NCBI GenBank assembly: GCA_963989385.1
Contig: OZ022499.1
Location: 48,907,757 to 48,971,756 of the forward strand
Direction: 5' to 3'
DNA length: 64,000 nucleotides
DNA from: Ctena decussata
Lineage: Eukaryota > Mollusca > Bivalvia > Lucinida > Lucinidae
Shown piece after piece: positions 12,249 to 24,744 of this stretch. Each line of letters starts with the position of its first letter. Within the stretch, counting starts at the first letter, position 1. The notes beneath the pieces are model-generated. The model made no database searches and was not told the DNA's origin. It was given only the letters and a program-made list of their open reading frames with translations. Position numbers and translations under genes: made by a program.

Positions 12249-12421
12249 GAGTGGGGATAACTGTATTAAAAATTGTCATTTGGGGAGGTAAATCATCGGT
12301 TTTATGGTCGCAAATTGCGTTTTACGCCTCCGCTGGCGCGTCGCCGTAAAACGAAATTTCCGACCATAAAACCCATGATTTACCTCCCCAAATGACACTT
12401 TTCAAGACAGTTATCCCCTAA
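12249..12421. repeat. ~170-bp foldback MITE
   Basis: The left arm (GTGGGGATAACTGT ... GTCATTTGGGGAGGTAAATC ... TTTTATGGTCG ... CGTTTTACG) is mirrored on the right (CGTAAAACG ... CGACCATAAAA ... GATTTACCTCCCCAAATGAC ... ACAGTTATCCCC). Only a short GC-rich loop lies between. The arms are about 75 bp. TA flanks are possible on both sides. Confidence 0.85.
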
Positions 12422-12829
12422 TTTACAGCATTTGGACACATGTACTAAGTTTAAATATATTTTATGTCAAACTTTTTACAAAGCAAAAAGTAGAATTAGA
12501 AGAAATCGCAGGTACTTATAAAGTTCCTCTCCTTAACTATGTATAATATCTCAACATTATGCCGATTACATGTACTTGTCAAACTATGCTTAACTAACTG
12601 TTCATGCAACAAGTGTAGGATAGTATTTTCTGAAAACTAAGATGATAGAAAATTAAAAAAAAAAACATAGAAATTTTATTATAAGAAGTGGAAGATACTA
12701 GAAAAAATGCAAAAAAATGGCACAGAACTTTCAAATAGTGCAGGTGAAGCTAATAATGGGGACATGGAATCTGCAGTGGATGCCGCCGCCAAGCTAAATC
12801 AATATCTGTGTATTAGTCTGGTTGCCAAA
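12422..12829. other. No recognised feature
   Basis: AT-rich spacer with no gene recognised. Confidence 0.5.
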
Positions 12830-13510
12830 TGAAGATTATGGGTGCAACCCAAAAAAATAGTCCGCACAAAATGTTTTTGCACAAATGTGTTCACCAACAT
12901 GTCCGTACACTGAAACTGAATGATGCCACCTTGGCATCGTTGGGGAAATTAAAATATTCAAGATGGCGTCCAAGATGGCCGCCAAGAGATGAAATCCTCA
13001 ATATCTTCTAAAGTATGTGGGTTAGAAACAAACTTTTGGTGGCTACGTATAGGTTTTTGAGGTCGAGGAATCGAGTAAACCTGATAAAAATTATTTCAGA
13101 CAAATAAGTAAGAAAATGGCGGGTAAGATGGCCGCCAAAGCATAAAATCTGTATATCTTCTTTAGTATACGGGCTAGAAACACGATTTTGGTGTCTGCGT
13201 ATAGGTTTTCTTGGTCAAGGAATCCATTAGGCATGTTAGAATTTACTTAGAGGCAATTGGTTACACAGAATGGCGGTCAAGATGGCAGACGAAGCATCGA
13301 TTACGGAACTGAATGTCTAACAAATGCACTTTTTGACGGCAGAATTCAGGTTTTAGAAAGTTTTTTAACCAGGAATTTTGAAATTATAAGATCTATGAAT
13401 ATAAAAAACAAACCCGAAGTTATAAAGACCCCATTTTGCATCTGATAGTGTTACTACCAAGGAGACCATGATGATCCATAAGAGCCCAGTCCAGGTATGG
13501 GCAGACAGCC
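12830..13510 (+). repeat. Repeat R-YY, copy 1 (inverted partner at 15950)
   Basis: About 680 bp, matching 15950-16602 in reverse complement. It has three internal sub-units of ~155 bp, each with an AAGATGGCCGCCAAG-type motif (about 12961-12986, 13113-13138, 13268-13290) and a phrase like 'ctagaaacacgattttggtg'. AANATGGCGGC resembles the vertebrate YY1 site. No coding frame was found. Confidence 0.8.
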
Positions 13511-14007
13511 CCGTTTAGAAAATTCCAGTCGCAACATGGAAAGACGTTGACATCCCAATTATTCATTATTATATTGAGAGAGGCATTTCTAATTTGGCTT
13601 TCTTTTTTTATGCTGTTGTTCATAATTCCATGTATATACCTTTCAGCAAAGTAAAATGATAGACAAAGATCAAGAACTAATACAATCTGACCCCACATCC
13701 TGCCCTCAAAACCAAAATACAAAAAAAATGACAACAGCTCGCGAAAGACAAGCATGGTTAACCGAATGAACAGCCCTTTCCCAGACATTCAGCTACCCCA
13801 ATTGAAAACAATAGTAACATTTATTTTACCTATTTTATATTTTAAATAGGACAAAACAGGAAGCAAACTAGGCAGCTATAAGATAAGGTAACCATATTGC
13901 TTGAAGAGCACAGACAAGCGGAAATAAGAACACGTAACATTGAGGAACCACAACAGAAGTATTGCCTTGGAACGGTGGGTAATACATTACTGGAGAGAAG
14001 TTAACTA
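13511..14007. other. Unassigned, with a short diverged repeat
   Basis: 13651-13705 resembles 61573-61628 (both contain 'caaaga(t/c)ca(a/g)gaa(c/t)t' and 'c(c/a)tccnGCCCTCAAA'), suggesting an old dispersed repeat. A 122-codon minus frame covers it, but it has no recognisable domain. Confidence 0.4.
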
Positions 14008-14192
14008 CAGTAGAACTTCATTGGCTCGAACAGGCTTGGGACCATGAAAATTAGTTCTAGCCAAGAGTAATTCTAGCCATCCAGTGTTAGTTTCTATGTA
14101 AAGTGACCTCTAGGGACCCAGGAAAGAGTTCTAATCAGGCAGGGTTAACGAGCCATCAGGGTTTGAGCCATTGAAGCTCTGTAGTTTTACTG
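14008..14192. repeat. pogo/Tigger-like MITE (tentative)
   Basis: The element starts CAGTAGAACTTCATTGGCTC and ends TTGAGCCATTGAAGCTCT...TTTTACTG, giving imperfect inverted ends with CAGTA/TACTG termini as in pogo-type elements. Inside are partly complementary stretches. There is no transposase. Confidence 0.5.
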
Positions 14193-15734
14193 GGTCCAAA
14201 CCCTCGTCGCGTTCTGCTTCTGCAGTGGTTCAAAACATTTAGTCAACATTTGGTCTGTATGAAGGTTACCTAACCCATCCATGAATCATCATAGACAACA
14301 AATAAATCACGAATAAAACCTGTGATTAATCAAAGATGAGGACTCGACAGAAACAACATATTGCGACACCTGGAGATCTCTCCGATATCAAACAACACCC
14401 ATGAAATCCTGGAGCAAATGAAAATCACCAGTAGGACCCCCGAATGGCCAAGCAGTGGGGCGAAATTTTGATCTTGGAACAAAGGGTTTAATACCTTTGA
14501 ATGTTCCGTTGATTTTAAGTTTTGTAAGCAAAATCCTTTTCCTCCCCCCCCCCCCCCCCCCCCCGCCCCCCTCTGATTTTATATATTTACTACCTTTTCT
14601 GCATATTAGGCTCTAAGCAGGGGTAAATAACCCAGCTGAAAGATAAAATTCCAGTCGTAAAGGAAAAATTTGTTTACTTTGATCTTTTGTCGGAAGTTTA
14701 ATAAAAATCACATTAAGCTCTTTGATTTTACGCTGAAATTATCTCAGTGTAACACTTATAGCATATGGACTAGGAGCAGGAATAAACAACCCTTGGCGAC
14801 AAAAGTTTGACTGCCAGGAAACTTCATTGCAGTTTTGGAAAATCCCTTTCACAGATGGTTCTAACTCCACTTGTACCTTTTCTTTTCGAAATGTAAAGTC
14901 TGTTTTTCAGTTTGTCTATAAAGTTGGGGGCATGCGTGACCTATTGTTTATTTGTACTTATTTAAGTCTTGAGAGGAGTGTGATTTATTGCATGAAAATA
15001 CCAACTTATGCGTATTTCAGTGGTTCAGGAGGACTTTTTAGATGAAACGGTGACATCTTGGGCAGTACGCATTCATACCAACTTTCGTTCTCTCAAACAA
15101 ATGGAAGTATAACTATATATCAATTTATCCCAGTAGTCTTTGTACCGTTGGAGCAGTTGGTTGGTAGATTCTCAACTTGTGTCTTTGGTATAGCGCTATT
15201 TTGAATGGTCGGGCTAAATCCTATCCTGGTGCCGACTTTGACCATCCTTGATTCTAGTCAGGTACACAGTTTTAGCTGAATCGACAGATAGCCTTTTTCA
15301 GTTGTTGTCAGAGATAGAATTCCAGAATTCAAATCCCTACTTTCTGTACCTAAGCCAACTATTCTAGTCACTCAAAAGGTGATTTTGATCTGCCCAGCTG
15401 TCTGACTGCATGGGTGGTCGAAGCTGACGGACTATAAAGTCAGTTTATGCTATTAGCTCTCCCCTAGCATTGCTCGGGAGATTCAGTCAGGTAAGAATAC
15501 TAACACAAACTGGCATGACAAGTATGCACTTTTGAAGCTAAAACATTTTAATGTCCATGTACAAATTTGCAGTCAGCTGTCTATAATCAGGGGAAGTACT
15601 GTCTCCTTTATACCTGAAAGAACTGGGAAAATTCGAAAAATTCAAAAGCTGTTTACAAAATTTGTTGCTGCTTTGAAGTACGTATGATCTTTTCTGAAAT
15701 GTAAATTTTCTATACCGCCCAGATGCTGAAAAAT
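14193..15734. other. Gene-free stretch with poly-C
   Basis: A poly-C run lies at about 14545-14573. A tRNA-derived remnant (B-box-like GGTTCGTGCC on the minus strand) lies at about 15738-15790, just beyond the end. No gene was recognised. Confidence 0.45.
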
Positions 15735-15737
15735 CTG

Positions 15738-15790
15738 GCTGTGGCATGGCACGAACCTGCGACCCTCACACTACTAGTGCCGAGCATGAG
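15738..15790 (-). repeat. tRNA-derived SINE remnant
   Basis: The minus strand reads GAGGGTCGCAGGTTCGTGCC, a plausible pol III B-box context, but no A box or body could be defined. Confidence 0.3.
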
Positions 15791-15949
15791 CTATAATTTT
15801 AAACGACGCAAGCAACAAACAAATACATCTAAGTTTCTTAACCTGAATTTTAACTGAAGCAAGTAAAATAGTGATGAGAAAATAATACAATTCTTGTAGC
15901 CTTTGGCTCATCTCTCGTAAACAATAGCTTTCTGTAATAACTAAAGCTT

Positions 15950-16602
15950 TGTCAATGGGGTGGTCTGCCCCTGCCTGCACTAGGTTCTTGTGAACCATCA
16001 TAGTCTTCTTGTTAAAACACTGTCCAAATGGGGCTTTTATAACTTCATTTTTTATATTTAACAATCTGATACATGCAAAATCCGAGTTTCTAATACAAAA
16101 ACCTAAATTCTGCTATCGGAAACTGCATATTTCCGGCATTTAGGGCCGTGACCGTTGCTTTGTCCGCCATCTTGTCCGCCATTTTGAGTAATTGGTGTGC
16201 CTTTAAGTCAATTTTAACAAGTTAAACCAATTCCTTGGCCCCCAAAACCCATGTGTAGACACCAAAATTATGTTTCTAGCTCGTATATTAGAGAAGATAT
16301 GAAAATTTTTATGCTTTGGCGGCCATCTTGTCCGCCATTTTGTAACTGATTTGTCTGAAATAATTTTTCACATTCTTAATCGATTCCTTGACCTCGAAAA
16401 CATATATGTAGCCACCAAAAATATGTTTCTAACCCACATACTTTAGAAGATATTGAGGATTTCATCTTTTGGCGGCCATCTTGAATATTTTAATTTCCCC
16501 AAGGATGCCAAGGTGGCATCATTTAGTTTTTGGTTAAGGATATCATAAACAATAAGAATGTGCATCAAACATTTGTGCGGACTATTTTTTCGGGTTCTCG
16601 TC
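15950..16602 (-). repeat. Repeat R-YY, copy 2
   Basis: This is the reverse complement of 12830-13510. Anchors include 'gcggccatcttg' at about 16319 and 16472, 'ggatgccaaggtggcatcat', 'acatactttagaagatattg', 'ggggtggtctgcccctgcct' and 'gtgcggactatttttt'. The 2.4 kb between the two arms is not repeated. Confidence 0.8.
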
Positions 16603-16873
16603 CCGGCACCCGGACTATATCTAAAATATTCCGGTATGTCAATGTTTGAATGACATATGACTTCGAACATATGATTAGGATACTTTGACCACTTTCAGTC
16701 ATTTGAGAAGTAAAGACCAAAATGTTTATGGGAATCAACTTCAGATATGTGGTGATTTTGCATAAAGATGGTTGGATCAAAGGGTCTATTCATTTTAAGT
16801 GAAATAAATAAATATTTAAATTTAGAAGGATTAAAGTAGACCAGCCAGGTTGAGGCGCATGTCGATATTTTAA
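16603..16873. other. No recognised feature
   Basis: Spacer between R-YY copy 2 and the LINE fragment. Confidence 0.5.
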
Positions 16874-17175
16874 CTAGATCTGTGTTATATAGCCGGCTGC
16901 TGTTGCAGGATCACCTACAATCATAAAGATACTAGTGTTATCTGCGAAAAATCGGCTATTCGATCCAATGTCGTTTACAATATTATTAATATACAATAAA
17001 AAGAGAAGAGGACATAAGAATTTTCCTTGAGGGATGCAAGCGCGAATGTCAGTCCAAACACAAACTGACCACATGTGCTTGGTGCAGTGCATGGACAAAA
17101 TTCAATTTTAAAATGCACCTTCTTATTTCAAAAAACACTTTGGTCGACTGAATCACAGAAGTAACTAAAGTCTCT
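16874..17175 (-). pseudogene. Non-LTR reverse transcriptase fragment
   Basis: The minus-strand frame contains IPQGKFLCPLLFLLYINNIV and SRFFADNTSIFMIV. These correspond to RT motifs 4-5 (PQG...LxPLLFLxYIND) and the catalytic FADD box, here changed to FADN, so one catalytic aspartate is missing. Upstream (about 17130-17170) another frame gives DSVDQSVF, like the FDSVDH motif. The fragment is short, frameshifted and dead. It is probably from a jockey/CR1-like LINE. Confidence 0.75.
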
Positions 17176-17359
17176 TAAACTGAATACTTATCTGGGGAAT
17201 GCAACATGTTTTTTCGTGCATTTACATTTGTCAGATCCCGAGGGAGCTGTTGAAAACGGAGACCGAATAACCTGGCAAATTTTAATGCAATGAAAACCCT
17301 TTTTAGCCGCTTTATTCCATAAATTTAACCAAAATATTACAAAATAAGGAAAATGTTTA

Positions 17360-17610
17360 GACACTATTTTTCGGCCACATCACCGTAACCTAGTGGATAC
17401 CTCACACGCACTATTCATCTGTATAAAAATTCTCGGTTCGGGCCATGGTCAGCTATCGTGACTTTAAAGCAAATGTTACATATTCACTGTTGTACCATGA
17501 TACTGTACGTTGTAACTGCTGGGAGAGGACTATATAATGTTGTTAGAACGTGTGTCCAATCCCATTGTGTTTATACAATAAAATATGTTTAATCTAATCT
17601 AATCTAACTA
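17360..17610 (+). repeat. tRNA-derived SINE, family 2, with (TAATC)n tail
   Basis: The head has an A-box-like TAACCTAGTGGATACC and a B-box-like GGTTCGGGCC at tRNA-like spacing. The body ends 'gtgtccaatcccattgtg' then ATACAATAAAATATG and a TTTAATCTAATCTAATCTAA tail. The 3' part matches the minus strand at 51440-51540. Confidence 0.65.
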
Positions 17611-18195
17611 GTCAATGTCTGATGTGCAATTGAGGAGTAGCACCGGCAATGTACATGCATATGTCTACACTGAAAGGTATAACTTGTAACACTTTTTACG
17701 CCGAAAGTTAATAAAATAATATGCGCATCTTTATGTCGTGCCCTGGAAGTCAAAGATCTGTCTGATAATTTCGTTGCAAACCCTGCGCGGAGTTGTACCT
17801 TACCTTCAAGGTATATAACTGCATTAATATCGATGCCACACGCTATTAACAGGTATGTTTTAACGAACACAAAACCACTAACCATTAACAATACGATTCA
17901 CGCGGTTATAATGACCCGGTTTGTGTTTTTTTCATGTGCATGGCTCAGGGCAATACTGCATCACTACAGAAATAAACGGCAAGGCTGCATTTTCAGGTAT
18001 CGATGAAAGACTTGCATGCAAGAGTTATACAGATTCGGATATTGTAAAAATGGAAGAGCCGGCGACATTGAGTAAAAACATTTAGTGAAAATACTGCTGC
18101 TAAAGGTTTGGCAACAATTCGCTTTAGCTGATCATGGCCTGAAACGAGGATTTTATAGAAATGCATAGTGCGTGTAGCAATCAGCCAGGTAATGG
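17611..18195. other. No recognised feature
   Basis: No gene or paired repeat was recognised. Confidence 0.5.
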
Positions 18196-19361
18196 CAACT
18201 AGAAAATGTGTTTATGAAACACTATGCCCCCAACCATATGCTTGCCTCTAAAGATGGTTCATCCAATAATTCTTGTTCCTTTGTACCATAGGCTTCAATG
18301 CATTACGTCGAAAAAGGGGCTTAACTGAGTGAAAAATTTACATTTTTTTTCAAAAGTTAATCAGGTCATCTACACCTTGGGCAATATCTTCCTGCAAAAA
18401 ATCATGATCCTAGCGTCAGGGGTTCTCCAGATATTTTGTTCACAAGGTTCCATAGGCTAACAATGCATTAAGTTGAAAAAGGGGCATAACTCAATCATAA
18501 ATTCACAATTCTTTTTCAAAAGTTAATCAGGTCATCTACACCTTAAGCAGTATTTTCTTGCAAAAAATCATGCTCCTAGCATCAGGGGTTCTTGAGATAT
18601 TTTGTTCACAAGGTTCCATAGGCTTACAATGCACTAAGTCAAAAAGGGGCATAACTCGGTCAAAATTCACGATTTTCTTTCAAAAGCTAATCAGGTCATC
18701 TACACCTTGGGCAATGTCTTCATGCAAAATTACATGATCCTAGCATCAGGGGTTCTTGAGATATTTTGTTCACAAGGTTCCATAGGCTAACAATGCATTA
18801 AGTTGAAAAAGGGGCATAACTCAATCATAAATTCACAATTTGTTTTCAAAAGTTAATCAGGTCATCTACACCTTAGGCAGTATCTTCCTGCACAAAATCA
18901 TGCTCCTAGCATTAGGGATTCTTGAGATATTTTGTTCACAAGGTTCCATAGGCTTACAATGCACTAAGCCAAAAAAGGGGCATAACTCGGTCAAAAATTC
19001 ACAATTTTTTTCCAAAAGTTAATCAGGTCATCTACACATTGGGCAATGTCTTCTTGCAAAATTACAAGATCCTAGCATCAGGGGTTCTTGAGATATTTTG
19101 TTCTCAAGGTTCCATAGACAAAGTTGAAAAAGAGGCATAACTCTGTAAATACATGACAGGCGAAAAAAATAAAAACATAAGGGTCTGCTTATTTTCATGT
19201 ACATGCCACATATAAAATTTCAAGATCCTAGCATAAGCGGTTCTTGAGTTTCCCACCTGCCAAAAAGTGTTACGGACGGACAGACGGACTCACGGACGGA
19301 CGGACGGACGGACAGGCCCAAACCAGTATGCCCCCTCAACTTCTCCGAAGTTGGGGGCATA
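18196..19361. repeat. Helentron-like element P3
   Basis: The left end is CAACTAGAAAAT, then hairpin GTGTTTATGAAACAC (18208-18222), then TIR TATGCCCCCAAC (18223-18234). Six or so internal units of ~160-170 bp follow, with phrases 'aaggttccataggct', 'gaaaaaggggcataactc', 'ttaatcaggtcatctacacc' and 'gatcctagcatcaggggtt'. The right end is a (GGAC)n tract at 19274-19313 followed by a hairpin whose outer arm GTTGGGGGCATA (19350-19361) is the matching TIR. No protein is encoded. Confidence 0.85.
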
Positions 19362-20111
19362 ATGAGACCGAAAAATAGTGTCCAACCATTTCTTAGCATT
19401 GTGGTTGAAATTATGCAATAATAACGATCAAACAAGGTTTTTCATTTCATTAACATTTGGACCTGGCAAATGTTATTGCATGAAACATGTTTGAGCCCTA
19501 TATCAATACCTGTCTTAACTCATTTGGGGCGATAGGCATTAATAGGTTAAAGCTCTGCAAAAGAACATATGTTGCAACGTATTTCGCGCAGAAATTTAGC
19601 AAAACGATACACATAAATTCACACTATGCAAAAGAAGCCCGCTGATTTTCAATCGTACCAGTTACAAAACTAAGAGTTACACTGATAAGGTACAGTACAT
19701 ATACATATTTGGCTGTATCAAGCTTAAAAAGTGTCTGCATAGAGACAACTTGCTAAATATATTGTGCAGGAATATAAATAACACAATGCCATAGTAATAA
19801 ATGGATTAGATAGATTCCCTGTGAGGAGCTGGACACTTACCATTGTTATTCGACTGAACGCTTCTTACCAAATTTAATCAAAGGGTCAACAGCCCTGAAA
19901 TGACAGATTCTATCAGAATATAGTCATCCTACGTCGGCTACAAATAATTTCAAATTTCAGCCCTGTTGCTTGTAGCTCTAAAAATGAAAATAAGCCATTT
20001 AGCGCAAAACACTTCATACACCTGCCAAAATTCTATCTCTTGTACACAAGTAATTTCTGAGTTCTGACAACGGTTACTGCTTTTCACTGACTTTTAAGCA
20101 CTCAGTGTTTG
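19362..20111. other. No recognised feature
   Basis: AT-rich with no gene recognised. Confidence 0.5.
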
Positions 20112-21421
20112 CGGTTTTTAGCTCACCTGAGCCGAACTCTCACAGGTGAGCTTATAGTTTAGGCAGGCATCCGTCGTCCGTCGTACGTCGTCCGTCGTAC
20201 GTCGTCCGTCCGTCCGTCCGTCCGTCAACATTTTCAAACGACAAGGCTCATTGTTACCAAATTTCATATAGCATCTATAGGCGGGGGAAACCAATAATAC
20301 TGTTTTTTTTTATCCAAATCGCTTCAGAACTTTGGTTGCTATGGCAACTTAAAGTTCCCATTGACTTGTATGGGAAAAAATGAAAATTTGCATTTATTGC
20401 TATTTCTCTGCAGATAATTTGATAAATCTTTTACAGAAATGTTCCTTGAATAGATCTCTATCAGCCACATGAATGGTTAAAAATAGAAAAAATATTCAAA
20501 AATCATCTCTTCAGAAAGCATGCAATCAATAAAGCTCAAACTTCACAAGAAGGATTTTGGTACTACCCTCTATAAAAATACTGTTTCTCTTGGCAATTGC
20601 CACAGCAGTTTGGTTGCTATGGCAACTTAAAGTTGCCCTTGACTTATAATGGGAAAATGGAAAATTTGCATTTATTGCTATGTCACTGCAGATATTTTGA
20701 CAAAACTTTTACAGAAATGTTCCTTGAGTAGTCCCCAACCAGCCATATCAAATTTATGTAAATTGACCTATTTGGCTGATTGCCATTGCAACCGAATAGT
20801 TAAAAATAGAAAAAATTTAAAATATCATTTTTGCAGAAACTATGTGGCCGGTAAAGCTCACACTTTACAGAAACGATCTTAGTACTAGCCTCTATAGAAT
20901 TGCTGTTTTTCATGGCAATTGCTTGAGCAGTTAGGTTGCTATGGCAACTTATAGTTTCCATTGACCTATAATGGGAAAAAGGGAAATCCGCAATTTTTGC
21001 CATCTCACTGCAGATATTTGGATTTTTTTCCTACAGAAATGTTTCTTGAGTAGTCCTCTATGATTCATATTCATATTAATTTTGTCCAAATCACCGAATT
21101 TGATTAATTGCCATGATGGCAACATAAAGGAAAAAAAATTGAAAAAAATATTCAAAAAATTTTTCCTCAAAAACTGTATAGGGGGATGAAGCTGATTCTT
21201 TGCATACATGTTCATGACATTAGCCACTACATAAATATTGTTTTCTATTATTGTTGCACACGTGGTTTCATTGCTATAGCATTTTAAAGTTTCCATAGAC
21301 TAACAACTCAGTCAAAGTTGAAATTAGGCCACATTGTACAATTTACTTTAGAGTTACCTACCCTTGAGTGCTGAGGATGAATGGACTCAGATGAGCTACA
21401 GGACCAATGGTCCTCTGGTTT
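20112..21421. repeat. Helentron-like element P4
   Basis: It begins TTTTTAGCTCACCTGAGCC with hairpin AGCTCACCTG / CAGGTGAGCT (20120-20152). A (CCGT)n-type tract follows (20168-20226), then three to four diverged ~300 bp units ('ggttgctatggcaactta', 'ttgacttataatgggaaaa', 'cagaaatgttccttgagtag'). It ends with the matching CTCAGATGAGCTA (21386-21398), hairpin AGGACCAATGGTCCT (21400-21414) and CTGGTTT. It belongs to the same family group as P5. Confidence 0.85.
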
Positions 21422-21460
21422 GCATTACCTATGGACCACGATGGCGTCCATCCCTATGTT

Positions 21461-21830
21461 TTACAACATGGCAGTTCTATAAATAGCCAACGATAAACAC
21501 ACGATTACCGTATCAGTTGCGATAAATGACGATAAACCATCAGAATTTTATATACATTACATTCTCTGCAATGACTGACGTGCTCGGAGTACTGATTTAG
21601 ACAAGTTTACAACTGTAAAACTTTTTTGTTGTTGATCTGTGTCCACTCTAAGGTTTACAACATGACAGTTCTATAAATAGCCACCGATAAACACACAATT
21701 ACCGTATGATGTCCAGTAGACCCGGATAAACCTACATTACATTCTCTGCAAAGATTGACGTGCTCGGAATACTGTTAAGGCAAATTTACAACTGTAAAAC
21801 AGTTTTGTTGTTGTTTTTGATGTTTTTGGT
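21461..21830. repeat. 194-bp tandem duplication
   Basis: TTACAACATGGCAGTTCTAT at 21461 recurs at 21655 as TTACAACATGACAGTTCTAT. Later anchors 'cattacattctctgca' and 'tttacaactgtaaaac' also recur. The two copies are diverged by roughly 10% and carry small indels. Confidence 0.75.
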
Positions 21831-23319
21831 TGTGTTTTTAGCGGATTTATTTTACGATAAAGTATGAGGGGCGCTTAAAGAGACAGCTGCGCTTAAAGGG
21901 GGAGGAGGGGCGAATACGGTAATTGGCGGATTGATTTTTAATATTCAGTGTGTATTCGTTATATTTTTTGACCGCTGGTGTCATTGGTTGGATACTTATC
22001 ATTTTACAGAACTACATAAATAATTATACCTCAGGCTGCACAAGAATACGTTCTTTAAGTTCTCATTGAATTTCGTACAAAACTTAGTTTCAATTCCAGG
22101 TGTTTTTTAGCGAAATGAACTTAGGATCACTTCATTTCTGAGCGGAAGAATACAGCTGTGAAAGCCACTTTCCAAAATACGCTTGTGACAGCATTGAATG
22201 ACTGATAGAATCAGTCATTAAAAAGACAAAAAAAAAAAATTTGCAAAGGGGCACAACTTGAAAAAGAAATTCTTGCAGACAGGTAACAAACTGATGTGGA
22301 TACCTTTAGAGCCTGCATAAGAAGCATGTCAAGTTTCAAATGAATCAGTATACCACTCTTAATAGGAGATGAACACACTACGAAAAGGCTTCAATAACAT
22401 ACAGCCTTTAATTGTCACCCTCCTGTAGTCCTGATATTACTGAAATACATCATCCAAGGACCCTTGGGAGGAGATGGACAGTTGCGTTCTTAATATTAGA
22501 TTGTATGAACACTCACATTTTGCCACGTTAACCAACTGAATTCATGTTTAAATCAGTGCTTTTGTATTTGTATATGTACATATTTGTACCAGCATCCCCT
22601 CCACTCCCCCCCCCCTCACCCCCTCCACCCCCACACACACACACACACCGCCCCCTCCTTTTCCCACTCACACGCTTCTCTCTGGGCTGGATGGGGTTAT
22701 GGGTGGTGGGGTCATCATTTTAAGTGTAAAAATCAGAAAGCTTTCAACGGAACCATTTTTACAGGAACTGCAAGCCATTTTCATAACATTTTGCTTCTGT
22801 ATAAATAAATGTCCAGTTTTGAACAGTGTTAACAAAATGCTAAACCCTAGACATAGTCTTATGTCATAGACTGAGGCCCGCATGTTAAACCTTCGAGTTC
22901 GTTTAAAATGTCATACTAAACGGTTTTATTAAGTTTTTCTTTGTGTGTTATGACATAACTAATAGCGTGTCTCATTTTACATAGTGTAACTAGCCCACAT
23001 AATGTACTATCAAACACGTTCTATACCGAGATTTCAAAAGGAGAACGTAGGAGTTATTTCTAGTTTCACTTATAAAGTTTCAAAGCCTGTATGATTTACA
23101 GAATATCATTGGAACTGAGTCTCAACTCAAGAAACCCTGACTAAGTGCATATGCGTATCAGGCCTTGATCTAGATCACAATTAGCTGGTTGGGCTTTCAC
23201 TGGACAACTGGTGGGGCTTAGACCCCCCCCCCCCCCACACACACACAAAAAAAGCCATAATCAGGATTCCAGCTAGAATAGAATATTCGATGAAAAAAAT
23301 CAAGATAAAGTTATGCTTA
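21831..23319. other. Gene-free stretch with C-rich tracts
   Basis: C-rich and (CA)n sequence lies at about 22588-22660, and poly-C plus (CA)n at 23223-23248. No gene was recognised. Confidence 0.5.
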
Positions 23320-23402
23320 CCTTTAAATATATGGTATGGCATCTCATTGGAATCGCCTCGGCGAGGCGATTCCAATGAGATGTCATAACATATATTCAGT
23401 AT
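23320..23402. repeat. Long hairpin with 1-nt loop
   Basis: Perfect 21-bp arms at 23340-23360 and 23362-23382 (CATCTCATTGGAATCGCCTC then G) have one base between. The symmetry continues outward for about 20 bp with few mismatches (AATATATGGTATGG / ...CATAACATATATT). It is likely a small MITE or foldback. Confidence 0.88.
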
Positions 23403-23972
23403 AATCTTATTGAATATCATCTCAAATTATCATCAGGTGTTCCTTATTACCCACATTCCTGCATTATGTTGGACCTAGAGCTAACCCACCCGTTGGATCC
23501 GGGGCTGCGATCAGAGCACGATATTTCTCCTGGACAATCATATTTTGACTGTCTGCGGGAATTGTTAGTTCTTACAAAAAGGCATCCGTATCTTTTTGGA
23601 ACGTAAAGGTTGCACATCTGTGGTCCGTGTGACATGTTTTAACGCGATTAAACACGCAGCTTGTATGTCGGCAATTATAATTTTTTAAGGCAAATGGGCA
23701 CACCTCCATGATTTTTCCGCCATTTTGCTAGGTGGAGGGGGGTTGAGGGGGACAACTATTGGGTAGCACATTATTTACTTTAGGCGTTAATTCTCTGTAA
23801 GAAGGGAGGCAAAGAAGAAAATGCTAAAAGTGTACCCATTGTACCATTCACTTTACCAGAATTATTCGGAGGCTATGACAATTTATATCATGGACTGTTT
23901 TAGCCTCCAGTTGGACAACTCTTGTTCTATCGAGGGATGGTTTATCAAACAGGGCGGGTACTCTCCACCTAC
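23403..23972. other. No recognised feature
   Basis: No gene or repeat partner was recognised. Confidence 0.5.
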
Positions 23973-24046
23973 TGGGCACACAATTTTGAACCAACATTGA
24001 ATCAACGTTGATTCAACGTCATGGCGTTGAATCAACGTTGATTCTA
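23973..24046. repeat. Palindromic MITE of the GGCACACAA group, truncated
   Basis: It starts GGGCACACAATTTTGAACC. The interior repeats TTGAATCAACGTTGATTCAA (24027-24046). The right TIR is missing. Confidence 0.6.
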
Positions 24047-24744
24047 TGTTTATTTAAAGTTGTATACCTACTTGGCTGTATGGTTAGACAGGCTGTTAAA
24101 CTATTTTGGGTACATGTAAATACGGTATTTGCTATTCGCCTTGGTTGAATTGCGCCAGTTTTCCTCATTGTGTTCTGCATTCTGTTTCATCATACCCGCA
24201 TCATATTACTGTATTTTCACAATCATTTAAATAGTAACAGAAGGAAAAAAAATCACGTAGGAGTTTACATTGCAATTTCATACCGTCATGGGACGAAATA
24301 ATTAATTGTTAATGTAGTAAACTTTCGTATCTCTATTTGATATGCCGCATGTAAAACTTTTAAATTATCGAATAGCTCTAGCGAACGTCCATGATTATTC
24401 ACTCTAGAAATATCATGTTAGACATCCGTTAACAAGTGCTACAACCATTTCATACTGACTTGTATAGCTCTTTAAATCGATTTCTGAAACTTTTGAAAAA
24501 TCTTGTTTGTTTAGCTGTCAGGGAGAAACGGTTGTTTAAACTGTACTTTTCTGAGAATGGCCCATTTCAGAGACCGTTCATGTATTTTCACTAGATTCTG
24601 AATGTGAAAATATCTACTTCAAAAGTTCTTAATTAAGACAAAAGACTATACAGGCAATATAGAGGCAATTGCTGAAATCCAGAGGCAATTGCTGAAAAAG
24701 TAAGATTAATCCAGCGACCCATGCTACAGAAATTCAAACTTTGT
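24047..24744. other. Unassigned, with a short duplication
   Basis: 'agaggcaattgctgaaa' is repeated at about 24660 and 24681, immediately before the minisatellite. No gene was recognised. Confidence 0.5.

Noticed and set aside
20168..20226. Stand-alone CCGT microsatellite
   Set aside because: It sits at a fixed position next to the terminal hairpin of P4, as in P5, so it is part of the element.
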